Assembly: GCF_028765165.1 (NCBI RefSeq)
Contig: NZ_JARADB010000003.1
Location: forward strand, 1,188,042 to 1,252,041
Source: Paenibacillus sp. MAHUQ-63
GTDB lineage: Bacteria; Bacillota; Bacilli; Paenibacillales; NBRC-103111
DNA length: 64,000 nt
Reading direction: 5' to 3'
How positions within the stretch are numbered: the first letter of the stretch is position 1; each line of letters opens with the position of its first letter. Under the pieces are notes generated by a model. It saw nothing but the letters and a program-made list of their open reading frames with translations. It searched no databases and was not told the origin of the DNA. The translations under genes and the position numbers were made by a program. Shown here piece after piece: positions 25,387 to 33,110 of this stretch.

Positions 25387-25399
25387 TTGAAGTAATACA

Positions 25400-25621
25400 C
25401 TAATTATTTCGATTTTGACGAAGTAAATATCTTAACATTGTCACTGTTAGAATAAGTGATGCAATTGCAATAACAAATAAACTAAATATCTCTACTATAC
25501 TCTGAACTTGTAATCGTAAATTTAGGTGATCCAAAATTAGGAAACGTATTATTTTTAACACAATATAATAAATAGACCCAAAAATTAATATGGATGCTAA
25601 CATTTTTACGAACTTATACAT
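25400..25621 (-). CDS. Small two-segment membrane protein
   Basis: The 73-residue protein has two hydrophobic segments (VKMLASILIFGSIYYIVLK and FSLFVIAIASLILTVTML) around a short polar link, ending LLRQNRNN. GAGGGG lies 8 nt before the ATG at 25621; a GTG three codons earlier is the alternative. It overlaps the end of the preceding gene (25614) by 8 nt, so the two are coupled. No family is recognised. Confidence 0.55.
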   Translation of the reverse strand: MYKFVKMLASILIFGSIYYIVLKIIRFLILDHLNLRLQVQSIVEIFSLFVIAIASLILTVTMLRYLLRQNRNN

Positions 25622-25907
25622 TATCAACACCCCTCAAAAACAACATTTTTACACTTTCTAAATTATCTTCTTTGGCTCCACTCACCAATATAGATCCAGT
25701 CATCATTTTGTATATAGTAGACAGTTCCTTATTGTAGGATGTTACTGATAAAACTTGTAATTTGTTATTACCAGCAGTACTTCTTAAATCATACCTTAAG
25801 ATATCTCCTACACATATAACTTCACAAGCACGCCCTGCTATTTTCCAACGTCCTGCTCCTAAGTTATCAACACTTCCGACAATGAATGCCTCAATTCCAT
25901 TTATCAT
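25614..25907 (-). CDS. Small beta-barrel protein resembling translation-factor domain 2
   Basis: The 97-residue protein reads AFIVGSVDNLGAGRWKIAG, then VICVGDILRYD, a strand QVLSVTSYNKEL and MTGSILVSG. The order of an opening strand, a G-R-x-x-x-G turn, a V-G-D-x-L loop and a later T-G turn resembles the EF-Tu domain 2 barrel. That is a fold-level impression only. TTGGAGG precedes the ATG. It is coupled to the membrane protein at 25400, which suggests a membrane-associated pair. Confidence 0.5.
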   Translation of the reverse strand: MINGIEAFIVGSVDNLGAGRWKIAGRACEVICVGDILRYDLRSTAGNNKLQVLSVTSYNKELSTIYKMMTGSILVSGAKEDNLESVKMLFLRGVDNV

Positions 25908-25940
25908 TTGTAAGCCTCCAATATGGAAATGGGTGATAAA

Positions 25941-26006
25941 TACTGCCTGGCACAGTAATCTGTTGCCCTAGATGCGTTGAACTAATGTTCTCCCCATAGC
26001 TCAATG
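25941..26006 (+). repeat. Interspersed hairpin repeat, shortened diverged copy
   Basis: It reads TACTGCCTGGCACAGTAATC...GATGCGTTGAACTAATGTTC then TCCCCATAGC. The central arm is reduced. The stop codon of the next gene (26001) lies inside its right core. Confidence 0.6.
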
Positions 26007-26396
26007 GCACTGGTATTCAAGACAGACTGAATTTATCAAGTCATCTAGGGAACCAATCCTCTGTTCAACTGAATCTACATGATAAAAAGTACATGTGTTT
26101 CCGATTTCATTTAGTTCATTAGTCGAGGAGTATAAAAAGATTTTCTTTCCTGCTCCCAGAGCAATTCCTAACTCGACATGACTCCCTTTGCCTGCTGGGA
26201 GCATGACAATTACAACATCTGCAGCTAAAACCCCTGAAACTTCTTCTTGGCCAATTTTACGGAGTTTAGTGATGGAGTCTATATTCGAATGTATTGTCCA
26301 GTCGTAAGTATGTTGAAAACCACGTGCTTTCAAATTATCAGCGACATGACGCACGTTTTGTATGTTTTTGAGACTGGATGCTATATAAAACTTCAT
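26001..26396 (-). CDS. Nucleoside 2-deoxyribosyltransferase-like protein
   Basis: The 131-residue protein starts MKFYIASSLKN and has YDWTIHSN, IGQEEVSGVLAADVVIVMLP and GKGSHVELGIALGAGKKIFL. These match the deoxyribosyltransferase-like fold, with the Glu of SHVELG as the expected nucleophile. Family members transfer deoxyribose between bases or hydrolyse nucleotide derivatives; the substrate here is not known. GAGGGATCGAA precedes the ATG. The stop codon falls in the repeat core downstream. Confidence 0.75.
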   Translation of the reverse strand: MKFYIASSLKNIQNVRHVADNLKARGFQHTYDWTIHSNIDSITKLRKIGQEEVSGVLAADVVIVMLPAGKGSHVELGIALGAGKKIFLYSSTNELNEIGNTCTFYHVDSVEQRIGSLDDLINSVCLEYQCH

Positions 26397-26454
26397 TTCG
26401 ATCCCTCATTTCGGTCCTCAATACACACAGTTATATATTAACACATATTGGAAG

Positions 26455-26542
26455 TATCCTGCCCGTTAGCGTGGAAAAGGCAGCCGATCATGGCCGGCTG
26501 CCGCGGTGCCTTATTAAGCTATCGTTCTTACGATAGCTTAAT
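26455..26542 (+). repeat. Interspersed hairpin repeat, full reference copy
   Basis: Left TATCCTGCCCGTTAGCGTGG, arms GGCAGCCGATCA and GGCCGGCTGCC, right AAGCTATCGT-TCTT-ACGATAGCTT, here a perfect 10-bp stem. It is nearly identical to the intron-split copy 1, and a 19-nt piece (TGGAAAAGGCAGCCGATCA) recurs inside the NUDIX remnant. Confidence 0.9.
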
Positions 26543-26544
26543 AA

Positions 26545-27036
26545 TCATAGTATTTTTTCGAGTTCAATTTCGTCATGGATCGGTATATCGTAATAACCCA
26601 CTTTGGGGATTGCTGGCTTCAGTTTCCTAGCCTCGTCAACTGCGTTTTGATTTATAGTTTTTATTCGATACCCACGTCGTTGATAAAATTTTAACGCATC
26701 CACATTATCATTTGTTGTTATAAGCCAAATGCGATTTCTTCCCGATTGCTTTACCGTCTGTTCCACAGTAGAAAGTAATTTACTCCCAACACCTATGCCT
26801 TGTACAGTAGCATTAATACTCATTAACTCGCAATCATCTATACCTAGTCGGTATGGAGCTGCACCGACTCGTATATCATCGACCCAGGCTATGAATGCAT
26901 CCAAGTCTTGAATATGATGCTTCTTCCCTTTGGTTATCATGGTTCCATCGCCCCACTGTAACCACTGTTCTTTCAGCCATTCCAAATCGTTTTCGCTCAT
27001 AGAAGCAAGAATTTTAATTGCACCATTTTCACCCAT
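26545..27036 (-). CDS. GNAT family N-acetyltransferase
   Basis: The 163-residue protein has the acetyl-CoA binding segment VQGIGVGSKLLSTVEQTVK (motif A) and NVDALKFYQRRGYR (motif B), with a beta-strand before it carrying ELMSINATV. It should transfer an acetyl group to an amine or similar acceptor, with unknown substrate. GGGGTGATAAA precedes the ATG. It lies alone between two repeat copies and its stop codon is 2 nt from the repeat. Confidence 0.85.
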   Translation of the reverse strand: MGENGAIKILASMSENDLEWLKEQWLQWGDGTMITKGKKHHIQDLDAFIAWVDDIRVGAAPYRLGIDDCELMSINATVQGIGVGSKLLSTVEQTVKQSGRNRIWLITTNDNVDALKFYQRRGYRIKTINQNAVDEARKLKPAIPKVGYYDIPIHDEIELEKIL

Positions 27037-27090
27037 TTTATCACCCCAATTCAGTATATAACAGAGAGAAATCGATTATGAACTATTCAA

Positions 27091-27184
27091 TTATCCTGCC
27101 CTTTAGCTTAACACGACCAGGGAGCAGTTGCCGCGTGGCGATCTGCTCCCTAGTCATTACGCTATAGTTCGCCGTTAGTTCAAT
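27091..27184 (+). repeat. Interspersed hairpin repeat, full copy
   Basis: Left TATCCTGCCCTTTAGCTTAA, arms AGGGAGCAG...CTGCTCCCT, right CGCTATAGTTCGCCGTTAG. The stop of the gene at 27180 lies within the right end. Confidence 0.85.
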
Positions 27185-27461
27185 CATCAAGAATGCATTT
27201 TTCAATATCACATTTAATAATTCTAATAATTTCATCTTCAGAAGTAGCTTTTATAGAATATGCTTCTACATCCTCATAAAAATTATTGTGGGCTTCTTGA
27301 ACAGTTTTTGCATATTCAAGAAAATAACTGTGATTTCCACCTTTAGTAAGCATATAGAATCCGTTTTTATGTTCGAAAACAATTTTTCCATTGATATTAA
27401 CCTTCATGAAATTCAATTTCTGAAAAAACTCATTTATTTCTCTAATCACAATATCATTCAT
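27180..27461 (-). CDS. Hypothetical small protein, immunity-protein-like
   Basis: The 93-residue protein has a helix, then strands such as KVNINGKIVFEHKNGFYML and HSYFLEYAKTVQEAHNNFYE, and a Glu/Asp-rich end. This alpha-beta layout with acidic surface recalls polymorphic-toxin immunity proteins, but no named family can be assigned. No toxin gene is next to it. GGAAGGGGTGG precedes the ATG. It stands between two repeats of array A. Confidence 0.5.
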   Translation of the reverse strand: MNDIVIREINEFFQKLNFMKVNINGKIVFEHKNGFYMLTKGGNHSYFLEYAKTVQEAHNNFYEDVEAYSIKATSEDEIIRIIKCDIEKCILDD

Positions 27462-27481
27462 TAAACCACCCCTTCCTTTTA

Positions 27482-27562
27482 ACTCTGCCGTTAATTGAGC
27501 AAAGGGCTGCCAAGCGGCACCCCCTTCTGTTATTAAGCTATAGTTCTTCGTTAGCTCAACGA
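27482..27562 (+). repeat. Interspersed hairpin repeat, full copy
   Basis: Left TGCCGTTAATTGAGC, arms GGGCTGCC...GGCACCCCC, right AAGCTATAGTTCTTCGTTAG. The original NUDIX stop codon lies in its right core. Confidence 0.8.
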
Positions 27563-27933
27563 AGCTATGTAATTATTTATTATTTCTCTGTGACTTCTCG
27601 GCATGTTCTCAGGAAGTTTTTCAATACCTATTTAAACTCCAAACTCATGGATTCTGCATCATTAATTTTCAAATTACCACTAAATTGTTTTGTCCAATAA
27701 GCTGTAACAACAACGTAAAATTCATCCCCATTGGGAGTTTTTATAAAATTTTCTCTTTCTGAGAAAACATCAATCAATTTAAGAATACTTACCTGGAGTC
27801 CTGTTTGTTCATAAACTTCTCTTTGAGCTGTCTCCACAGTAGACTCCCCCAACTCCATCATACCACCTGGTAGATGGAAAAGGCAGCCGATCAATGTGTG
27901 CCATTTACCGCTGCAGATGCTCTCAGCTCTCAC
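27551..27933 (-). pseudogene. NUDIX hydrolase, broken at both ends
   Basis: The open part (27628-27933) shows the NUDIX box HLPGGMMELGESTVETAQREVYEQTG. Upstream the expected GKWHLPGG is interrupted (GKWH-TLIGCLF-HLPGG) by about 20 nt that match the repeat copy at 26455, and the usual first 25 residues are shortened. Downstream the frame stops at SLEFK, but another frame continues as IEKLPENMPRSHREIINNYI to a stop at 27551, the normal C-terminus of such proteins. Both a repeat-derived insertion and a frameshift have therefore damaged it. Confidence 0.75.
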
Positions 27934-27966
27934 TTTTGAAAATTTTCGTTATTGCAATAAACGAAA

Positions 27967-28021
27967 ATAACCAAAAGGGGCAAGCCGAATATCAGCATTT
28001 CAGCGCCCTTTTTGGTTATTC
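27967..28021 (-). terminator. Terminator of the sulfatase operon
   Basis: AATAACCAAAAAGGGC pairs with GCCCCTTTTGGTTATT across a 20-nt loop and is followed on the minus strand by a T-rich tail. It closes the lacI-to-sulfatase operon. Confidence 0.7.
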
Positions 28022-28047
28022 ATCTTGGGTTATTACTATACTATATT

Positions 28048-29397
28048 TTAGTTAGACCTTTTTTTATACGCGTATGCGGAGCCATTTTCGACCTGTTCCT
28101 TCCATTCCGGTGCTGCAATTCCCGCAACCTCATCTTGCAAAAGCGGATCTTTCGTAACCTTCATCCAATCACTAACTTTTAATCTGAGCTCTTCAAGAAC
28201 GACCTCATACTCAGGTAAACCTACCAAATTACTCGTTTCCAACGGATCCTTCTCCAGATCATACAGCTCCTCTGGAACATTAGGGACATAATATTGTTCT
28301 CTTACGACAATCCCGGAGAGACTCCGGTGAATATCCAGCGGCAAATAAACGGACGGGCCATCCTCGAAATTTCGGATATATTTATACTTCTCAGTCCGTA
28401 TACTCCTCATCGGGTGATACAGGTCATGCCACGTGAGCTCCGAGAAGAAATGATCCCGAGTCGGTACGTTTCTTGCATCCTGCTCCAAGATAGAAAGAAA
28501 GCTGCTGCCATCGGTGCCTTGCGGTGCGTCTGCTCCAGCGAATTCAAGAAGAGTCGGCATTAAATCTACATTACATAAGAGTTGATCAACAACCTTACCA
28601 CCTTCAATACGATCAGGATAGTACATGACTAAGGCCGTTTCCAAACCTGCATCCATCAAAGTGCCTTTTGCTCTTGGGAATGCAATGCCATGATCGGTTG
28701 TATAAATAACCAGCGTATTTTTGCTTAGTCCCGTATCCTTCAACCCTCTTAGAATTTGCCCAATACTTTGATCCAGTACTTTCACCGATCCGTGTAGAAG
28801 CGCAAAATCCTCTCGGACTTGAGGTGTGTCAGGCAAATAAGGCGGAGGCACTACTTCCTCGACCGGATCTGCGATTGCTTCATATTCATCGAAATCCCGG
28901 TGTGTTTCAAAAAATCCGACGGATGCAAAGAAAGGTTGCATATCCTGACACGCTGCTTTTTCCTCTAAATATTGGACCACTCGCTTTGCCACATCAGGCC
29001 CTCTATCACCCGGAACCGGCAATACATGTTCGTATCCTAATTTATAGGTCGAGGAAGTGAGTCTGCTATCCGGTTCATCAATCGTTTCATGGCTGAAGCC
29101 GATTAATGCGGTTTCGTATCCGTGTTTGTGAAGCTCTTTGGGCAGCGTAGCCACATCAGGATTCATAGAAAACCCAAGGTGAGCCAAGCCAATCATCCCG
29201 TGGTTATGCGGGTACAATCCGGTAATGATACTTCCCCTACTAGGACTGCACTGAGGTGCCGGGCAAAAATATTGGTCGAAGCGCACGCCTTTTTTCGCCA
29301 GTTCATCCAAATTTGGCGTCTCTACCGTTTTACCGTAACAGCCTAAGTATCTGCCTGTATCATGTGAAATCATCAATAAAATATTCGGTTTTTCCAT
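28048..29397 (-). CDS. Type I sulfatase (arylsulfatase/N-sulfoglucosamine sulfohydrolase-like)
   Basis: The 449-residue protein has the sulfatase signature CSPSRGSIITG with Cys50, the residue converted to formylglycine, after an N-terminal metal-binding SHDTGRY and before TTDHGIAFPRAKG, which supplies further metal ligands. No signal peptide is visible, so it should act in the cytoplasm on imported sulfated sugars. It is the last gene of a lacI-importer-sulfatase operon. Length and text resemble the heparan N-sulfatase-like branch, but substrate is uncertain. No formylglycine-generating or anaerobic maturase gene is in the window. GAAGGAGAG precedes the ATG. Confidence 0.88.
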   Translation of the reverse strand: MEKPNILLMISHDTGRYLGCYGKTVETPNLDELAKKGVRFDQYFCPAPQCSPSRGSIITGLYPHNHGMIGLAHLGFSMNPDVATLPKELHKHGYETALIGFSHETIDEPDSRLTSSTYKLGYEHVLPVPGDRGPDVAKRVVQYLEEKAACQDMQPFFASVGFFETHRDFDEYEAIADPVEEVVPPPYLPDTPQVREDFALLHGSVKVLDQSIGQILRGLKDTGLSKNTLVIYTTDHGIAFPRAKGTLMDAGLETALVMYYPDRIEGGKVVDQLLCNVDLMPTLLEFAGADAPQGTDGSSFLSILEQDARNVPTRDHFFSELTWHDLYHPMRSIRTEKYKYIRNFEDGPSVYLPLDIHRSLSGIVVREQYYVPNVPEELYDLEKDPLETSNLVGLPEYEVVLEELRLKVSDWMKVTKDPLLQDEVAGIAAPEWKEQVENGSAYAYKKRSN

Positions 29398-29435
29398 GAT
29401 TACTCTCCTTCATGTGTTTTGTTTTTTGTGGGTCG

Positions 29436-30263
29436 TTATTCTTTTACTGCGCCCGATGTTAAACCCGAGATGATGCGCCGCTGGAATAGCAGGACCATGA
29501 GGACAATCGGTACGGTTACGACAATCGCAGCTGCTGAGATTTCTCCCCATGGGAAGGTGAACTCCCCCTGAAACATGGCAATACCGACGGGCACAGTCAT
29601 CATACTTTCCTTCGTATTGATCGTTAACGAAAAGAAGAATTCGTGCCAAGCATCTACGAACACAATGATAGCAGTCGTGAAAAGTCCCGGAGACGCCAAG
29701 GGAAGCAGGATTCTCCAAAAGGTTTGCAGGATGGAGGCCCCGTCCACCTTAGCAGCTTCATCGAGCTCATAGGGAATTTTAGTGAAAAAGGATGTCATAT
29801 ACCAAATAGATAACGGCAGCGCAAAAGTCGTATAGGGGATAATTAAGCCTAAGTACGTGTTGCGTAAGCCCGTAGCTTGCATGAATAAAAATATAGGCGA
29901 GATGGTTGCTATTTGAGGAAACATGGATACCGCTAATAACAAGCCGAGAAACACGGATTTTCCGAAAAAATGAAGCCGAGCAATGGCATATGCGGCGAAC
30001 GAAGCGATGCATAAACTAAACAGCATGCTCAATCCGGCAACAGCAAAGCTATTCAACAAAAATCGCCCAAACGGGTGATTGACAAAGACTCGAATATAGT
30101 TGTCTAACGTATAACCCGGTACAAATATATCGAAAGCATGTACACCATATAAAAACTGAGGCTGTTTCACAGAAGCGATAAAAACCCACAAAAATGGAAA
30201 AATAACGATACCTACAAAAACCATTAAGCCCGCGTAAAAAGGCAGGCCCGCTCTTCTAGTCAT
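29436..30263 (-). CDS. Sugar ABC transporter permease, MalG type
   Basis: The 275-residue membrane protein has six segments and the docking loop ELDEAAKVDGASILQTFWRI followed by LPLASPGLFT. It is the second permease of a carbohydrate importer (CUT1 type). It follows the MalF-type permease after 6 nt, with GGGGGGTAGAG before its ATG. As in the other importer of this window, no ATPase gene is present, so a shared ATPase must serve it. Confidence 0.88.
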   Translation of the reverse strand: MTRRAGLPFYAGLMVFVGIVIFPFLWVFIASVKQPQFLYGVHAFDIFVPGYTLDNYIRVFVNHPFGRFLLNSFAVAGLSMLFSLCIASFAAYAIARLHFFGKSVFLGLLLAVSMFPQIATISPIFLFMQATGLRNTYLGLIIPYTTFALPLSIWYMTSFFTKIPYELDEAAKVDGASILQTFWRILLPLASPGLFTTAIIVFVDAWHEFFFSLTINTKESMMTVPVGIAMFQGEFTFPWGEISAAAIVVTVPIVLMVLLFQRRIISGLTSGAVKE

Positions 30264-30269
30264 TTAGCT

Positions 30270-31580
30270 CTACCCCCCGCGTTTGCTAACTACGTCACCG
30301 CCCAATATTTTCACATAAATGGTACAGATGACAGCGATGCATATGAATACAATGACGGCCAGTGCGGATCCTGCACCAAAGTCTAACTCGGAAAACATCG
30401 TTTTGTAGGCATAAATGGATAACGACTCCGTAGCATTGGCCGGTCCGCCTCCGGTTAACACATAGATGAGGTCAAAGACACGGAACGCATCCAGCGTACG
30501 GAACATGAGCGCGACAAGGAACGTCGTTTTAAGGGAGGGTAACGTAATATGAACGAACTGCCCCCACTTATTCGCCCCGTCCATTTGTGCAGCTTCGTAT
30601 AATGAGCTTGAGATCGTCTGAAGGCCTGCAAGCAGCAGTAAAGCAACGAAAGGTGCCGTTTTCCATGTATCAGCCAGTACAATAGAGAAAAGTGCTCCTT
30701 GTTTGGTGGAAAGCAGCGTACTCATATCCGAAATCACACCGATTTCGGCAAAAAATTTAGCTACGACGCCATTCTGTCCATCATAGAGGAAATGCCAGAT
30801 CATCGCTGATATAGCGGTTGGTGTCGCCCATGGAATTAAGACAGCTGCCCGTACAAGTCCTCTCCCGCGGAACGACCGATTGATGAGAAGAGCAATCAGC
30901 AGGCCGAAAAGCATCTCCATCGATACCGCATATACAGTGAAAAGCGAAGTATTTCCAAGCGCATGCCAGAGCCGTGAATCTGTCATGAAACGTTTGTAAT
31001 GTGCCAAGCCAACAAAGTTCGGCTTCATGAATGCGTCTTGAAGGGCATTGGTTAAACCAATGGGGTCATCAGGGCGTTGAAGCGCACCAGTTTCCTTAAG
31101 TTGTGCCAAACGATCGTGCAAATCGACCAGCTCTGCTTGAATCCGCTCTGCCTTTTGATTATTCAGATCTACGTATTTCAATTCATCCGGAACCGGCTTG
31201 AAATCAAACAAAAGCCTGTCAATTTGCTCATACTTGGCTTTTAGCTCTGGATCCGCCTCAAGTTCCTCTCTAATCTGGTTCACTTTCTGCTTTAGCGGCT
31301 CCAGCTGCGTATGTATTTCAGTACTTGCTTCGGCTTCTTTGTCGATCGTTCTTAGCAAAATGGGAAAGGTCTGCGTATACTTCTCCATATCTAGTGCATA
31401 TGTGGTATGAATTTCACTTCGCGTTGGGTCATTCAAGCGGATATCGTATAAACTGATCCACACAGAGCGCAGCACAGGCCATATCGCGATTGCCGCTATC
31501 AATAAGGCAGCTGGCAAGATCAATACATAAGCAAGTCGGGCTTCTTTTGTTTTTTTACTGTTTTTGCTGCTGTTGAACAT
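30270..31580 (-). CDS. Sugar ABC transporter permease, MalF type, with a long extracytoplasmic insert
   Basis: The 436-residue protein has a first membrane segment (about 18-38) and then about 145 residues before the FVGLAHYKRF motif that normally follows closely. The insert is highly charged with heptad-like stretches (HTQLEPLKQKVNQIREELEA and NQKAERIQAELVDLHDRLA), predicting a coiled-coil hairpin outside the membrane. The remaining five segments and the loop LYEAAQMDGANKWGQFVHIT are ordinary. The insert could reach the binding protein or the cell wall. The ATG at 31580 is preferred over an upstream GTG because AGGTGA fits it. Confidence 0.85.
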   Translation of the reverse strand: MFNSSKNSKKTKEARLAYVLILPAALLIAAIAIWPVLRSVWISLYDIRLNDPTRSEIHTTYALDMEKYTQTFPILLRTIDKEAEASTEIHTQLEPLKQKVNQIREELEADPELKAKYEQIDRLLFDFKPVPDELKYVDLNNQKAERIQAELVDLHDRLAQLKETGALQRPDDPIGLTNALQDAFMKPNFVGLAHYKRFMTDSRLWHALGNTSLFTVYAVSMEMLFGLLIALLINRSFRGRGLVRAAVLIPWATPTAISAMIWHFLYDGQNGVVAKFFAEIGVISDMSTLLSTKQGALFSIVLADTWKTAPFVALLLLAGLQTISSSLYEAAQMDGANKWGQFVHITLPSLKTTFLVALMFRTLDAFRVFDLIYVLTGGGPANATESLSIYAYKTMFSELDFGAGSALAVIVFICIAVICTIYVKILGGDVVSKRGG

Positions 31581-31672
31581 CCGGGTTCTCACCTGCCTTA
31601 GTCACATCGTGCGGTAACGAAAGGATAAGAAGGGGCCGACCTATACAGTAAGACCCCACTCTTCCGTGTGTG

Positions 31673-33001
31673 TTATTTCCCAACGGCTTGTTTAATTTGG
31701 GTTTCCAAATTGGCAAGCGTCTGTTCCGGCGTCTGCTCGCCCGCGATAGCCTTAGATACCTCTACTTGAATCACACCAGAGATTTTGGCGTATTGAGGTG
31801 TTATCGTACGCGGGATCGCACTTCCTAGACCATTGACGAAATCACGATTGGCAAATAACGGGCTTGCCTTTTGCACGTCGGCATCATCAAACAGGGGCAA
31901 ATAGGTTGGCGTTTGCGTGCTGTTTACCGCAATGATCTTCTCCCCTTCGGCGCTGACAGCGAATTTCAAAAATTCCCATGCTTCCTTAGGATGCTTGGAA
32001 TACTTGTTAATTGCAGCCAGCCATCCGCCTAGTGCAGCTGCAGATTTGGCATCACCCGCGGGCAGTGGAGCAATCCCTACGTTTCCTACTACTTTAGAAA
32101 CCTTCGGATCGTTTGCCTGTGCATACAAGGCCGGCCAATGGCGGGCAAACACCGCACTGCCCTCAATGAAGGCATTTAAGGTTTCTTTTTCAGTGAACGT
32201 ATTCAGGTTCGAGGGAACTGTAGGTGACTTGGCAATTTCAACAAGTTTTTTCAATCCTTTGAGCGTCTCCGGACTATTCACTGCTACATTACCTTTCTCA
32301 TCAATAATTTTCCCGCCATATGCAGCTACAAGCTCGGTGAAGCCTACAGCTAAACCTTCATATTGCTTCCCCTGAGTGACAAAGCCATATTTCGTGCCGC
32401 CTTGACCTTTGAGCTGATCGGCCTGCTTTAACAAGTCGTCCCATGTTTTGGGCACTTCTTTCACGATATCTTTCCGGTAGTATAATAACCCTGCGTTATT
32501 ATATCGAGGGAGCGCCCACTGCTGGCCGTTAAAATATCCCGCATCAATGCCGCCTTTTAAATATTTGCTCGTTTCAATTTTATCTTCTTGAATGAAGCGA
32601 TCGAGCGGCAGTAGAAACCCTGCCTGTGCAAATTCCGCAGGCCACACGACGTCAAGATTGACTACATCCACCTCGGCAGATTTTCCACCCAATATCGTGA
32701 CAAGCTGATCATGCATTTGCGAGGAATCATTCGGAAACTCTCGAACCTCTACCTCAATATTCGGGTGCTTCGCTTGGAATGCGGCGATCAGCTTCTTGGT
32801 GCCCTCTGTTTGATCAGCACCTTGGCTAAAAATGATTTTCACTTTTTCATTCGTAGGTGTTTGCGATTCTGCCGCTTTATTAGTTTCCTTCGGTTGATCT
32901 TTGGAGGAATCGGATTGATTGCCAGGTGTGCTGCTTCCGCAGGCGCTAATGGCCACACTGAGCGACAATAAAAGAACCGTATTCGTTACTTTTTTCAACA
33001 T
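31673..33001 (-). CDS. Sugar ABC transporter substrate-binding lipoprotein
   Basis: The 442-residue protein has a lipoprotein signal ending SVAISAC (Cys21), a Ser/Gln/Lys-rich linker, and a family 1 binding domain (KVKIIFSQGADQTEGTKKLI at its start). It should bind the oligosaccharide imported by the two downstream permeases. TAGGAGG precedes the ATG. A LacI-type palindrome at 33045-33060 lies about 45 nt upstream of the start, so the gene begins a regulated transcript. Confidence 0.9.
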   Translation of the reverse strand: MLKKVTNTVLLLSLSVAISACGSSTPGNQSDSSKDQPKETNKAAESQTPTNEKVKIIFSQGADQTEGTKKLIAAFQAKHPNIEVEVREFPNDSSQMHDQLVTILGGKSAEVDVVNLDVVWPAEFAQAGFLLPLDRFIQEDKIETSKYLKGGIDAGYFNGQQWALPRYNNAGLLYYRKDIVKEVPKTWDDLLKQADQLKGQGGTKYGFVTQGKQYEGLAVGFTELVAAYGGKIIDEKGNVAVNSPETLKGLKKLVEIAKSPTVPSNLNTFTEKETLNAFIEGSAVFARHWPALYAQANDPKVSKVVGNVGIAPLPAGDAKSAAALGGWLAAINKYSKHPKEAWEFLKFAVSAEGEKIIAVNSTQTPTYLPLFDDADVQKASPLFANRDFVNGLGSAIPRTITPQYAKISGVIQVEVSKAIAGEQTPEQTLANLETQIKQAVGK

Positions 33002-33044
33002 ATTTATAACCTCCTAATGAATAAGTTACTTGCCTTCCAAATCT

Positions 33045-33060
33045 CTGAAAAGCTTTTCAG
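33045..33060. promoter_or_regulatory. LacI-type operator before the binding-protein gene
   Basis: CTGAAAAGCTTTTCAG is a perfect 16-bp palindrome. Its core TGAAAAGCTTTTCA recurs upstream of the lacI gene itself at 34148. The central CG or GC step and length suit LacI-family binding. A nearby GATTCAGTT-CA-AACTGAATC inverted repeat (33070-33089) may end the lacI transcript. Confidence 0.75.
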
Positions 33061-33110
33061 AAAATGCTGAGATTCAGTTCAAACTGAATCCCCAACCTGA
33101 AAATCATGAT

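Noticed and set aside
21871-27562. CRISPR array
   Set aside because: Units between repeats are whole genes of variable size, the repeats are 80-95 bp and diverged, and no Cas genes are present.
21871-27562. Classical integron attC sites
   Set aside because: The flanking cores are direct rather than inverted and read GCTAACGGG, not the RYYYAAC/GTTRRRY pair; no IntI-type integrase is present. The functional analogy is kept only as a hypothesis.
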